The notes: a model not told the origin generated them from the sequence alone. A stretch of 64,000 bases of DNA from Pararge aegeria (GCF_905163445.1 NC_053200.1:10044001-10108000), one strand, 5' to 3'. Numbered from the stretch's first letter, positions 31,613 to 41,752 are shown. Numbers and translations: made by a program.

Positions 31613-32599
31613 GCAGCTTCTAAATGTACCTAACGGTATTCTTAAAAAGGTAACTTGTATATTCTGTTTCGCGAATAACATGCACCTGTTACAGACAACA
31701 AATTACAGTATCACAGTTAACAAGACAACACAGCTTCACTTTCAACGTGCTTAAATATTAAAACGATGAAGTCGCCGTAGTTGCTAGGATGTCAGGACCC
31801 CCCTGTGGTCCCCCCGGAAAGAACTCGTGTGAGAAATAGCTTCAAATATCTCGCGACTATCCGGGGATCCTTGTCCCTATTTCCACGGGATCGCGCCGAA
31901 ATGACAACAGATTTAGGGTAAGCGTGAAGCGAGGTGTAAAATGTATCCGAGCGAGCTACGCCTTATATGACATTCTTTTGCACCTCGTATAATGTAGGCG
32001 ACGAGGCGATTTCGTAATCTGCCTTTTATTAAAAACATGTCGAGTCGCAAACGTCTCGGCCTTTGTAAAGCTTCGCACGTTTGGATTGTCCGCATCCTTA
32101 TCAATAACAAAATCGCTACGTGTAAGTTAAACGTCTACAAGCAAGATACCGTGCCGAGGTCAGTACGAAAAACTACATCGTTTTAATTACTAAGATCGAA
32201 AGAAGAGCGAACGAAAGAACTAAAATATAAACAATCACTCATACTCGACTTACAGAAGACAATATGTTTTACAGTCTATCTATGTATGTATGTGTATATG
32301 TTATACTTTTGTAAAGCCGGTATAGCCTATTGGATCGATTGTAATAATTTGGATGATGTGGGTATATGGTTGATATTACAGCCATAAAAAGCAAATTAAT
32401 ATGTTTATATATAAAAGAAATGTTTCGAGTTTGGTATCAAATGGTACTATAATCAATGGCCACAAATTCCACTAAACTCAAATGATGTTAGTGGTTTTAT
32501 AGGGCCATAATTATTGGCAATTCTGGAAAGCCACCGCATTAATACTTCGGTGGCCACGAACTTTTTGTTAAATATAAAATATTTGTCATTAAAACATTT
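31613..32599. other. Unique DNA with a CpG-rich block at 31780-32130
   Basis: The block contains TATCTCGCGACTATCCGGGG, GGGTAAGCGTGAAGCGAGGT and CCGAGCGAGCTACGCC, none of it repeated elsewhere in the window. A minus-strand frame 31913-32110 is open but has no recognisable domain. Possible conserved non-coding DNA or an unrecognised exon. Confidence 0.35.
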
Positions 32600-32766
32600 T
32601 AGTGGGTAGGACTCCGACTTCACTTTCGGGTGGCCGAGCTCAAATCCGGGATTGGTGTTCTCAAAGGTGTTTGAAATCCACCAATCCGCACTGGGCCAGC
32701 GTGGTGGACTATGGCCTTAACTCCTTCTCATAGGGGCCGTGGGCCGATAACGTGTTGATATGATGA
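32600..32766 (+). mobile_element. SINE-B, internally deleted
   Basis: AGTGGGTAGGACTCCGACTT, CACTTTCGGGTGGCCGAGCT and CAAATCCGGGATTGG (box B CTCAAATCC) jump directly to TGTTCTCAAAGGTGTTTGAA, ATCCACCAATCCGCACTGGG, CCAGCGTGGTGGACTATGGC and CTTAACTCCTTCTCATAGG, ending TTGATATGATGA. About 100 bases between box B and the GTTCTCAAAGGTG block are missing. Confidence 0.8.
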
Positions 32767-33809
32767 AAGCATTTTATAGGTACCTACATATTTTCAGTTT
32801 TTATTAGCCTAAAACTGGGCTTTCTATAAAAAAATATTTCTGTATACGTTTGAATTTTTGAACTTTTATTTTTTATCACATATTGTGATAGTAATCATTA
32901 AAACCTGCCGATCCGGATTAGAGCAGCGTTGTCAAAGTTTTAGTTCCCTATTTACTATGGCAGAGAGGTTGGTGGTGACTTTACTAAATGCAGGTAATTT
33001 TGTTAAGGAAACGCAAAGTTCAACTTTGGAAATAATGAAAGTTAAGTTAACGATAAAGTTGTAAGACAGACAAACAACGATAGGGAAGCGAAATGCGCCG
33101 ATCTTGTAATTAGCTGTAATCCGAACTCGCCAAGTTCTGTAATACGAGGCCTAATTAAATATCGCATCCATTGTTACCACCAAATAGCCTGTTAATTATT
33201 AAATTAAAGTTACTTACACTTTTCGTTTTCCTATTGGTAATAATTGTTTTATTAACAACAAGCGGTTGAACAAGATTTCGTAAGCGATTGTTTCCCACTG
33301 GAACTGTTGTTTTTTCTTCAGGTTGTTGCTATCTCGAAGATGCAAGCTATCTTTATGTGAAAACTGATCAAGATAGATTTTTCTATAAAGCCATAAATCG
33401 GTTAATTGTTTTTTTTTTCTGGGCGCCTTTTTTGGGATAAACGTACCCTATCTTCAAGTATGCCAAATTTCGACATATTTCCAGTGGTAAAAGCGGGGCA
33501 CACAAAAACAAACATCCACGCTTTCACATTTGTAATACGCATAATGTAATCTTGAAACATCTCTCTGGCGTCTCCCGTAATGATTTTCAGAGTTCTAAAC
33601 ATAGTCTGATTCTTTTAATTTAGAGTTTTGATTTACTTTAGCTTCACAACAAATTGATAATATAAATTAAAATATTTACTAAAATAGACGCTTTATGAAA
33701 CATTTATTAGTTTTTTGATCAACATTAACTTAACTAGATTAACAGCTATGTATTACTTAGTCAATAAACGCTTGCAGAAAAAAATAATCCATACTAATAC
33801 TATATATAT
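32767..33809. other. Unique DNA
   Basis: No repeat recognised. Small open frames (32858-33064 on plus, 33402-33602 on minus) have no domain. Confidence 0.3.
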
Positions 33810-33970
33810 ATACGAAAGTATATTTATTTGTTTGTTACTTAAGTTTGGCTCAGCCACTTCACCGATCTTGATGAGATTTGAAGATAACCTAGATCCTGGA
33901 TATGGAAGGATGATACTAATAGTCAAGGAAAAACACTCGGTGGACGTGCCTGCAGCTTTTAAAAAACAAA
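33810..33970 (+). mobile_element. Hel-F-like body fragment
   Basis: ATTTGTTTGTTACTTAAGTT, TCACCGATCTTGATGAGATT and TGAAGATAACCTAGATCCTG resemble the ACCGATCCTCATGAAACTTT and following block of Hel-F at 844-1291. The CTAG terminus is not present. The frame 33715-34038 is open across it, which I take as chance. Confidence 0.45.
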
Positions 33971-34662
33971 TAATTTTTTACTTATTCGACGACGGCGACT
34001 TTACAGATAGCTTGAATGCTGGCAGGATTAAAAGATAACCCGAAACAAACACATACGAAGTTTCTGCCAAAATCTAATTTTCATCGCAATGGTAAGCTTA
34101 TATTTCATAATAATATAACATGCTGTACATCGTAGGATCATTCATAACATGCATTCATAGGTATGAATTCATTAATATTCAGAAAATGACTAGGGGCCCG
34201 CGTGTCCCGATAGGCTCTGCCCAGAGGTGAACCGCCACAATCAGCCTTTACCCTCATTTAAATATCAAAACAACCTTCCACGCCGCCTCACTCCGTCTAT
34301 CTGTTCCCCGCAACATAACACAAACAAATTAATTCGAATAATGAACCCTAATAAATAGAGATCTGTTTACCCCATAAAGAATAAATGTTATAATAATTGG
34401 GGCAATACAATTTACAGTTTCGAGTTTTAGGGGTGAATTAATTCCGAGTAAGAACAACGCAACAATAACACTGTGAGTGTTTACACTTTACAGTTTTGAT
34501 ACAGGCTATATACTTCGGGAGTCTTGGTTCCACAAAGTTGTTGGAAAACAAACTAAGAAATGATGAAGTATTTATAACGATCATCTGACAAAACGGCGGC
34601 GGGTGGTGAAATAAATGAACTCGGTGTAAAGATAAGATGTACTTAAGTAGATGAATTTCATG
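33971..34662. other. Unique DNA
   Basis: Nothing recognised. A GC-richer patch at 34190-34320 has no clear identity. Confidence 0.3.
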
Positions 34663-34925
34663 AGCGGTCTTAGCGCTGTGGTCCGGTCCTCCATTTCGAG
34701 GAGACCGATTTTGATCTCCGGCACCTCTACTTTTCAAGCAATTGATATATTACTTGATTTAAAAGTGAAGGAAAATATCGTGAGGATACCTGTATGCCTG
34801 AGAGTTCTCAATGACGTGGAAAGTCTATCAATCTGCGCTTGGCCAGCGAGGTGGACTAAGGCGTAAATCCTTCTCATTCTAGGGACTCGTGCCCTGTAAT
34901 AATGATAATAACAGGTTCATTCTTA
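34663..34925 (+). mobile_element. SINE-B with a divergent head
   Basis: The head GCGGTCTTAGCGCTGTGGTC differs from the usual GCGGTGATAGCCTAGTGG and recalls the SINE-D head (TTAGCGCTGTGG). The rest is SINE-B: TTTTGATCTCCGGCACCTCT, TATATTACTTGATTTAAAAG, TGAAGGAAAATATCGTGAGG, CTGTATGCCTGAGAGTTCTC, GCGCTTGGCCAGCGAGGTGG and ATCCTTCTCATTCTAGGGAC with an AATAATGATAATAA tail. It may be a subfamily or a head swap between two SINE families. Confidence 0.75.
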
Positions 34926-35076
34926 TGATGATTATCATGACTTTTATGCAACATCATCATCCTCAGCCTACAGATGGGCACATCTTCTTCTCTCATAACA
35001 CAAAGGAGTGACTGTCTCAAAGGAAAAAGAACTTCAGCCCATAGTATTTTAGTCGTGAGTAAAGTTGATTTTAAAT
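34926..35076. other. Unique DNA
   Basis: Short stretch with no recognised feature. Confidence 0.3.
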
Positions 35077-35174
35077 GCGTTATTGACGGCTAAACTTACA
35101 TGAATTTTCGTCGGAGGTCGGTTTGAAACTAATCTCCGACACAAAATTCACGGTAGTTTAGCCGTCAATAACGC
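35077..35174. mobile_element. Fold-back element with near-complete inverted repeat
   Basis: The ends are perfect inverted repeats of 20 bases, GCGTTATTGACGGCTAAACT on the left and its complement on the right. The similarity continues inward (TGAATTTTCGTCGGAGGTCG against TGAATTTTGTGTCGGAGATT on the opposite strand), leaving almost no loop. The whole 98-base unit can fold into one stem of nearly 50 pairs. No target-site duplication is obvious. It has no coding capacity. It is a small fold-back or MITE-like element, or a precursor-RNA-like hairpin. Confidence 0.75.
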
Positions 35175-35969
35175 AGCTTATTCATTAAAAAAATACCCCT
35201 TTTGCAACCTACACGAGGGATCTTTTTTGTATGGACGCTTTGTAGGTGTACACTTCTGAGCGTGAAAACGAGCGAGCGAGTTACTATACAATATTTTAGA
35301 GGCTTTCGGTCACAAGAGCTGCAATCGCCTTTATTATTATTTACTACATATAAGAATGAGTTGGATATTTTTTGAATTACACGTGTATCTCCTTAGAACT
35401 ATTTAGGAAGACATTTATTTCCAAATGAAACAGTTTCTTAATGAGAAAAAAAGTAGCATGAAGAAGTGTTTATATAATTCAAGCTATTAGTAGCAAAATA
35501 TCCTTTTTTAGCTTATTTTTTAAGTGCTTTAAATGATATCTTGCAAAAAATTTATTTAGTGAGACTATTGTATAGTAGTGCTCCATCAACTTCTATAGTT
35601 TTAATGCCATACTTACTCGTAGTTCTAGTCTTGAGTAATCTTATTTTAGTTCGTTAGATATAATTAAAAGTTACGCACACCAGAATGATTTTCATTGACT
35701 TTTTTTCAATTCCACAGACTAGACTACAGACTATTAATTCCTACTCGCAAATATCGTCCTAGTCCATGTTATAATTAGCAAGCAACGACGCCATTGAAAG
35801 TTTTAATTGAAAAGGCTTTGTGCAGTTTTACAGCCTGTGAACAATTTTAGACTCTAAAGCGATGGTGTGGCTTTCCGCTTTATCTTGACGCCTGTCGCGC
35901 CTAGCGACCGTCCCGGCGGACGATGACAACGGAACATATTTCGTCACTTAATTTTATTTAGGAAACACC
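35175..35969. other. Unique DNA
   Basis: AT-rich until about 35860. Then comes a GC-rich patch (GCGCCTAGCGACCGTCCCGG at about 35897) that runs up to the Rep-E copy. No gene seen. Confidence 0.35.
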
Positions 35970-36210
35970 CTGTGTGCCGTGTGGTGACGTAGATCGGAAT
36001 ACAGTTGTCCCCACGCTTGCTCTTCCCGCGGGTTTCGTACCAGGCGACTAAGGGATATTGCGGTATACGGGCCGCGTCTTCGTGCTACTACTACTATTTA
36101 CTGCGATCACCAACCCGTCTGCCCAGTGTGGTGAATATGGGCATACCCTCCAGTGGGTAGAGGCCTTAAGTCCAGCAGTGGACTGTTATAGGCTTTTGAT
36201 GTAATTGATG
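35970..36210 (+). mobile_element. Rep-E copy
   Basis: TGTGTGCCGTGTGGTGACG, GATCGGAATACAGTTGTCCC, TCTTCCCGCGGGTTTCGTAC, CAGGCGACTAAGGGATATTG, CCAACCCGTCTGCCCAGTGT, CCTCCAGTGGGTAGAGGCCT and TAAGTCCAGCAGTGGACTGT, then TATAGGC and a degenerate TGATGTAATTGATGTA tail. The GTCCAGCAGTGGAC near the end is also found at the end of RTE-1. Confidence 0.72.
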
Positions 36211-36369
36211 TAAAACACCCTTTGGAAAGGAATATGAACTTACTAAAAGTAGGCTTACTTCCGGAGCCCATTGCACACGATGAAATAAAATTTTATTCAT
36301 CCGGTTGTATAAACATAGCCGGTGGTTATTTATTCACACTGTCAGTAGGTATTAAATTACATGTTAAAA

Positions 36370-36604
36370 TAAATAAATATACTATTACAATACACACATA
36401 CGCGATGTACCCACAAAGTAAGCGCAGCTTATGTTATGGGTACTAAGATGACAGATGAATATTGTTATCAATAATATTCATAAATACTTACAATAAAAGG
36501 ATAAACACCCAGACACTGAAAAACATTTTCCAGTTGTAGGAATCGAACCCATGGCCTTGGACTCGGAAAGCAGGGTCGCTGCCAACTGTGCCAATCGGGC
36601 GTTA
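36370..36604 (-). mobile_element. SINE-A, full-length copy
   Basis: Minus strand: AACGCCCGATTGGCACAGTT (box A), ATGGGTTCGATTCCTACAAC (box B), TTTTTCAGTGTCTGGGTGTT, CATCTTAGTACCCATAACAT, AAGCTGCGCTTACTTTGTGG and GTATGTGTGTATTGTAATAG with a TATTTATTTATTTT tail. The usual GCTAGATGGCGATG is replaced by GTACATCGCGTATG. Confidence 0.85.
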
Positions 36605-36726
36605 AATGTAAAGTGAAGTGGTAAGATGTTTAAAAAAAGCCGGTGATAATTGTTGAATAAATAAATATTTTTTCAGATTGTTCAGAATTTCTCTATAATA
36701 AACTATATTAGATTTAATCATGTTTA

Positions 36727-36785
36727 CGAAAATTAAGCTTAATTTGCCAAACTCCGCGAAAAATAGGAGAATCCGAATGACACGT
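36727..36785 (+). repeat. Rep-H, copy 1
   Basis: CGAAAATTAAGCTTAATTTG, then ACTCCGCGAAAAATAGGAGA and ATCCGAATGA. It matches 60537-60592 over about 55 bases, including the internal palindrome AAATTAAGCTTAATTT. Flanks differ between the two copies. Unclassified. Confidence 0.6.
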
Positions 36786-36929
36786 TGAAATATTCGTGTC
36801 GAAGAATTAAGTTTTCTTTCATAGTAATTAACGACAGACCAAGCAGTTGGGTTAACTGACGGTAACGCGAAAACCATCTTCTATAAAAAGAGCAACAATT
36901 CGCAGGAAAGGAACACGTCCTAAAGGTGC

Positions 36930-37035
36930 CGCAATGTGTGAATTACACCTGTGAATTAATTAAATTAATTCCCCTGTGATTACACCGGAAACAACGCCCT
37001 TCAGACTGCAACACAGAAATGCTTCAACAAAGAAT
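36930..37035 (+). repeat. Rep-I, partial copy
   Basis: CCTGTGATTACACCGGAAAC, AACGCCCTTCAGACTGCAAC and ACAGAAATGCTTC match CCTGTAATTATACCAGCAAC, GGCACCCTTCAGACCGTAAG and CATGGCGTTAGC at 38581-38634. Upstream, ATTACACCTGTGAATTAATT repeats part of the same phrase, suggesting an internal duplication. Unclassified, probably a decayed transposon. Confidence 0.55.
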
Positions 37036-37949
37036 TGCTTGCAGCTGAAATAAGGGAAAATAATTCTCGGACAAGCTTGTCCCTTGTTGCTTGTTGCTTG
37101 TCCCAAAAAACTCTACTACCGCTAATGTCGCCGTTTTAATATCTATATATTGTTACTCATTTCAAAGTATTCAGTTTTGTACATCTCTCTGGTAGTCAAA
37201 ACATACAATTAAGATAAGGATTTAATATAATTTAAGATTTAGTACCAAACTTTCGAAAAGATAATAATACATATCAAAGTCAGTCTGTTTTTCCCACAGC
37301 TGGTTTTATTCTTCTAATCTAATGTATTAGATAATCGTTGCAGATAGGCACCGGCAGATAGGCACCGAGGACAATCCTCTGCGGTTTTTTCGGTGCTTTT
37401 ATACTAACCATTTTAATGTCATTGTTTAATTAATAAATAAATAAAAAATCTTTTTTATAAGTTTACCATACAATACAACATGTGGTTTTTATCTACACTT
37501 AGACATCAAGCATGTTTTAGATTAAAAAAAGCAGATTTCTTTTCGAAGCTTGGTTGTATGAGATTATAGATTTGCTAATAACAATTTTTTTACGAGACTT
37601 TCTAATTAATATTGAAGAAATTTTTCTATAACAATTAATATCCTAAACAAATTAACCGGCTTCGACTTTATACCTAACATAAAACGGCAACCGCGCGACG
37701 CCGGTAGACGGACGACGTCGCTCCACCCCTCGCCTAAGTGAATTCCGTTAATTAAACCATAAAAACTTCGATAAATTAAGAACCAGTCGATTCCCCTCTC
37801 TAATATAGTCGTGTCTCTAAAGATTTCAGATGCAAACGACATCGATACAGGCGACCGGTCGCAGTGTCGAATTGTTCCCGCCACCCTTTCACCCAGCCAA
37901 CCCCATGAATTTGTATGTGGCTTCATTTAAATTTACTAATTGTGTTATT
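37036..37949. other. Unique DNA
   Basis: Contains the palindrome GGACAAGCTTGTCC (about 37070) followed by TTGCTTG repeats. A direct repeat GCAGATAGGCACCG at about 37341-37369 is followed by a small GCACCG...CGGTGC hairpin. A CpG-rich unique block lies at 37660-37920 (CAACCGCGCGACGCCGGTAG). The minus frame 37606-37926 is open with no domain. Confidence 0.35.
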
Positions 37950-38205
37950 GACTGACCCGTAAGTTCAATGATTAGCATGTTCGACTATGGATCACGAGGT
38001 GCTGGATTCAAGTTTGAGCCAAGATTAGGTATTAAGTTTATCTGTAAAGTCGGTAATCATAAATAAAAGTTCTTAACGAGCTCACTATGATGTGATAATG
38101 TTCGATAAAAGCCGCTGAACCGCATTGGAGCAGTGTGGTGGGTTTGAAAGGAGGCCCGGGGATGTTAAATAGGCTGAGGATGGTAAAGATGATTATTGGA
38201 TGTTT
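37950..38205 (+). mobile_element. SINE-C, decayed full-length copy
   Basis: The head GACCCGTAAGTTCAATGATT, AGCATGTTCGACTATGGATC and ACGAGGTGCTGGATTCAAGT carries a box A-like (AATGATTAGCATG) and box B-like (GGATTCAAG) pair. The 3' part is AACCGCATTGGAGCAGTGTG, GTGGGTTTGAAAGGAGGCCC and TAGGCTGAGGATGGTAAAG. A tRNA-derived SINE, older than the SINE-A and SINE-B copies judging by decay. Confidence 0.65.
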
Positions 38206-38454
38206 TGAAAGCAATAGGGATAAAAAACAGCTCCCCGAGTGACTGACACACATCCTATAGCCTGAACGCGAAAATTTTACAACCTATTACGTATTGCGGT
38301 TCTAATTTAATTGTGGGATGAAAGCAAGTATAAAGGTCGAAGCTTTTAATAGGTATAGTAGGCTTAAAAATTGTAATAATAAAAATTTACTCCTAGTTGT
38401 TTGGAAATGGAATGGAAATATGCATTCCTTAGTTTAACTTCTTTTTTTTAAGTA

Positions 38455-38665
38455 ATAATTGACAGACCAGATGGCCCATCTGATGATGGAATATAGGAAA
38501 ACCATCCAACCATCAAACATGACTTGCAACGTTCCGACCTATATCCATCAACCCAAGGTGTGTGTGTTAAGCCTCATGCGCCTGTAATTATACCAGCAAC
38601 GGCACCCTTCAGACCGTAAGCATGGCGTTAGCATCTTCCCGGAGGTACTCTGTCACAAAAAGCTG
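38455..38665 (+). repeat. Rep-I, longer copy
   Basis: TTGACAGACCAGATGGCCCA, GAAAACCATCCAACCATCAA, GTGTTAAGCCTCATGCGCCT, GTAATTATACCAGCAACGGC and ACCCTTCAGACCGTAAGCAT. Its second half matches 36930-37035. I recall similar TAAGCCTCATGTGCCTGTAATTA phrases from lepidopteran repeats. No termini or coding capacity are visible, so class unknown. Confidence 0.6.
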
Positions 38666-38710
38666 TATTACTATTTCTATCTTTATAAAGCTCAGCCCTA
38701 ATGAAGGTAT

Positions 38711-39079
38711 CATCATCATCATCATCATCTCAACCAATTGACGTCCACTGCTGGACATAGGTCTTTTGTAGGGAGTTCCACAATGCACGGTCCTGGGCCG
38801 CTTGCCTCTAACGGCTCCCAGCTACTCCCCAGCCCTGATGTCATCTGTCCACCTCGTTTGGGGCCGACCTACGCTGCGTTTACCGGTGCGGGGTCGCCAT
38901 TCCAGCACCTTAAGACCCCAACGTCCATTGGTTCTCCGAGCTATGTGCCCCGCCCATTGCCACTTCAGCTTCGCAACTCGCTGAGCTATGTCGGTAACTC
39001 TAGTTCTTCTACGGATCTCCTCATTTCTGATTAGATCACGTAGAGACACTCCTAACATAGCTCTCTCCATCGCCCGCTG
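38711..39079 (-). pseudogene. RTE-1: 5'-truncated retrotransposon 3' end with target-site duplication
   Basis: The minus strand encodes MERAMLGVSLRDLIRNEEIR, RRTRVTDIAQRVAKLKWQWA, GHIARRTNGRWGLKVLEWRP and RTGKRSVGRPQTRWTDDIRAG. A frameshift follows, then VAGSR, a stop, and RQAAQDRALWNSLQKTYVQQ, WTSIG and TGA (end at 38730). A TGATGA tail follows. These are the last residues of an RTE-class endonuclease-reverse transcriptase; the catalytic domains are not included. AATGAAGGTAT occurs at 38700-38710 and again at 39080-39090, an 11-base target-site duplication exactly flanking the element. The frameshift and stop mean it was dead on arrival or has decayed since. Confidence 0.85.
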
Positions 39080-39168
39080 AATGAAGGTATGCTGCTACTT
39101 AAACTATTTTAACCTGAAAAATATGCAATTTCCACGGGAAATCAGCCTTTCTATCAACTACTCAGTTA

Positions 39169-39575
39169 TACAACGTGTAAATGAAAACCGAAATAATACT
39201 TCACAGGCTTTAGAGGTAAATACTGTCTCTGAGACTTATCTGTGAAACCGAAAACCTAAGAGTTTTTGAATAAACCACTGCCATAATTTTTACTGAAAGA
39301 AATCAGATACAGCCCTAACATAACATGCCTAATTAAAATCCTCCTGTCGTTTTAATAGGTACGCGTCACGTAGCGTCGGTATGCGCGTGTCGGTCTTTTA
39401 TCTTCAATAGGGTTGGCATAAGTTAAAACAACAGATGTTTTTCGAAGCATTTAGAATGCTTGGAATTCGAAAAATAAAAATGCTTCTTTTTATCTAATAT
39501 TTTTACGGGGTGATTCCTTATGAAATACACTTATGCATCCTTAAATATTATTTCGTAATTCTGTTACACGTTGTA
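39169..39575 (+). mobile_element. MITE-1, copy 3, both termini intact
   Basis: The left end TACAACGTGTAA starts at 39169 and the right end TTACACGTTGTA ends at 39575; they are perfect 12-base inverted repeats. A TA lies directly outside on both sides, consistent with a TA target-site duplication as made by Tc1/mariner-type transposases. Because TATA is itself palindromic, the boundary could be shifted by two. The interior carries the shared landmarks AATAATACTTCACAGGCTTT, TCAATAGGGTTGGCATAAGT and TACACTTATGCATCC. No coding capacity. It lies 90 bases from an RTE-1 insertion. Confidence 0.78.
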
Positions 39576-39914
39576 TAAAAAGTTCAGCTTTATTAAAAAC
39601 CTTTTTGTGACAAATGTTCAGTTTGAAATTAAGTAATGCAAAGCAGGCTATTTGCAAGTGGATAACTGTCCTTGTTTTAGGGTATTTTGTTCTGGAGGAG
39701 GCTAAATTGTCACTCACTTCTCCCCTTTTCAATTTGGAGGCGAATGGCGATGAATGATGACATATTATACGGCGCACTTTGTATTACAAAGCGGTTGTTT
39801 TGCTTTAAAGAGCAGTAAACTTTTATAAGTATTGGTTTTTTATCACATTAATAAATCTTTAATATTTCTATATTTTCAATAGTTATTTATTAATATATAA
39901 CACATTAGTATGAA
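39576..39914. other. Unique DNA
   Basis: Nothing recognised. The minus-strand frame 39541-39777 overlaps the end of MITE-1 and is not convincing. Confidence 0.3.
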
Positions 39915-39985
39915 GTCTACTAGTAGACTATGGCCTAAAACCTAATCATTCTGAAGGAGAACAGTCCTCTGTAGAGGGTTTCATA
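39915..39985 (+). mobile_element. Possible SINE-B 3' fragment
   Basis: GTCTACTAGTAGACTATGGC, CTAAAACCTAATCATTCTGA and AGGAGAACAGTCCTCTGTAG resemble GTGGACTATGGCC, TTCTCATTCTGAGAGGAG and GCCCTGTAG. Decayed and short. Confidence 0.4.
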
Positions 39986-40954
39986 AAATGAAATAAATAC
40001 ATATCAACAGTCATAACAGTCGTGTTAAACTTTTTTTACTCCGTTGAACCTTATCCATTGATTGCAATTTCACCTGTTGGTAAATGATGATGCAGTACGA
40101 AAGGGCAGTGGGCTAACCAGTCAGAGGTATGTCAGTTTTGATAAAAAAAGTATGGATGCAAAATCAATTGGCCACACGTCTTTATCGGTACACAACGATT
40201 GGCCCAAATGGCACCAGAGAAAATTCAGAAAATAATTCTTCACACCTGCGGAGGAACCCAAACCGGAACTCGTCAATTATAAGACTACAACGCACACCAC
40301 TGCGTCATCGAGGCAAACAAGACATGAACCTTATTAAATAACGTCCTGGGTCTGTTTTTCAATGTTTCCTCACACTTCAACTTCAACAGAACGTCTCAAG
40401 TGTCAGTGTGAAAAATCACTACGTTTCTATCCCGGCCGTAAGCCACGTTTATAAATAAAGCCTATTGAAACTTTAATAATAATTTCACAATAAATTGTTA
40501 CTTGGTCATTGATTTAATATGTTACTATAGTACTTTGTAACAACTATCATTATGTTTAACGAACAACAAAGGTACATCGTAAAAGTACACAAAACGCAAA
40601 GGTGTAATAAAGTTAAATTAAACAACTCAATTGGGGTTGTCTGCATACATACAAACATTATCACGAATATACATATATGGAGATACTCTGTATTAATTAC
40701 TGATGGACAAAGCAATAAGCCGTTGATAAGCGATAAGGCGCCCCCCAGTATTGGACTTGTATGGGACATAAGGATGGTTTCTCACGGGCTAGATTCTCAA
40801 TTTGGCTTGGATTGACTACGTATCGAGGCATTCTATTTTACAAGATAGAAGTCTATACGAATGGAAATAGGTAAGGAAGACGAAAATGTTCCAATTTCAA
40901 TATTAGCTATACTACTGATTAATTACTAAAATAGGTCGCGAAGTTTATAACTTT
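39986..40954. other. Unique DNA
   Basis: No repeat recognised. Frames at 40129-40341 and on both strands at 40506-40815 are open, but I see no domain. Confidence 0.35.
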
Positions 40955-41062
40955 AAGATTATTCTCAGCCTATTAATATCCCACTACTGAGCCAAGGTCT
41001 TTAGAAGAGAGGAAATTCAAGTTTAGACCCACCACGGTGTTCCAATGCGGTTTGGCATGCGT
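40955..41062 (-). mobile_element. SINE-C, 3' part
   Basis: Minus strand: CATGCCAAACCGCATTGGAA, CACCGTGGTGGGTCTAAACT, TGAATTTCCTCTCTTCTAAA and GACCTTGGCTCAGTAGTGGG, then ATATTAATAGGCTGAG. This is the 3' half of the family seen at 38100-38200 and 44783-44895. Confidence 0.6.
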
Positions 41063-41752
41063 AAACAATTATTACATGCGTAGTACAAATCGATTGTTTA
41101 GGTTAATATTCTAGCCACGGTGCTGAACAACGCGAATTTCTTAACAGAAAAACACTAATTTAACAATTTTAGCCCAAACCGTGATTTGATCCGAGTATCT
41201 CTTGATCCAGTGATGATCCGTTGGCAGCTAAGTTGTTATTTGATCAAAACAAATAACTAAGGTGTAGAAACTTTACTGGTTTATGTGATCAAAAAACTAT
41301 ATCGCTCTGATGTGTAAAAGGAATGTTTGTTCCCCTGGAAAAAAGATGTACACTTATATTGAAATCACCAAAACTATATAAAAGTGATTTGTTAATTGAA
41401 ACCATAACAAAAACAGATCGTTAGCAAGGTCGTTAGTTGATCCAATTAGAATAAAATCATCAAAACGATCTAAGTATCATTTGTACATTAAAACCATAAA
41501 GAATACTGGTTCCTTTGCTCCATAAGCATGCGCGAGCCGGTACAAAGTTGGCGTGAATCGCGCAATCACAAACCGTGAGAAAGCATCTTTACGTTGAACT
41601 TGTGTGGAAATTTTCATTAGTGAATTTCGAGGTTAAACTGTTTGAGTTTGTGGTAATTGCTCCGTGTGTATCGCACGTTTGCTGAGACTTTACGGCGTTT
41701 TGTTTGGATTTTAAATATTAATTTTCACCGAATAAGTTATTATGAGTAAGAA
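41063..41752. other. Unique DNA
   Basis: Several GATC-containing phrases (for example TGATCCAGTGATGATCCG) give a loosely repetitive look at 41190-41260 and 41395-41480. No gene or element recognised. Confidence 0.35.

Noticed and set aside
33715..34038. 107-codon open frame
   Set aside because: Overlaps a Hel-F-like fragment; no domain and low-complexity start.
37345..37400. Rho-independent-like terminator (GCACCG stem then T-rich run)
   Set aside because: Bacterial signal with no meaning in this eukaryotic context; the hairpin is short and gapped.
37606..37926. 106-codon open frame on the minus strand
   Set aside because: No recognisable domain, no start context or splice signals; the block is better treated as unique CpG-bearing DNA.
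38709..38730. (ATC)n microsatellites, also at 50298-50323 and 57878-57904
   Set aside because: They are the simple-repeat tails of RTE-1 and SINE-B, not independent loci.
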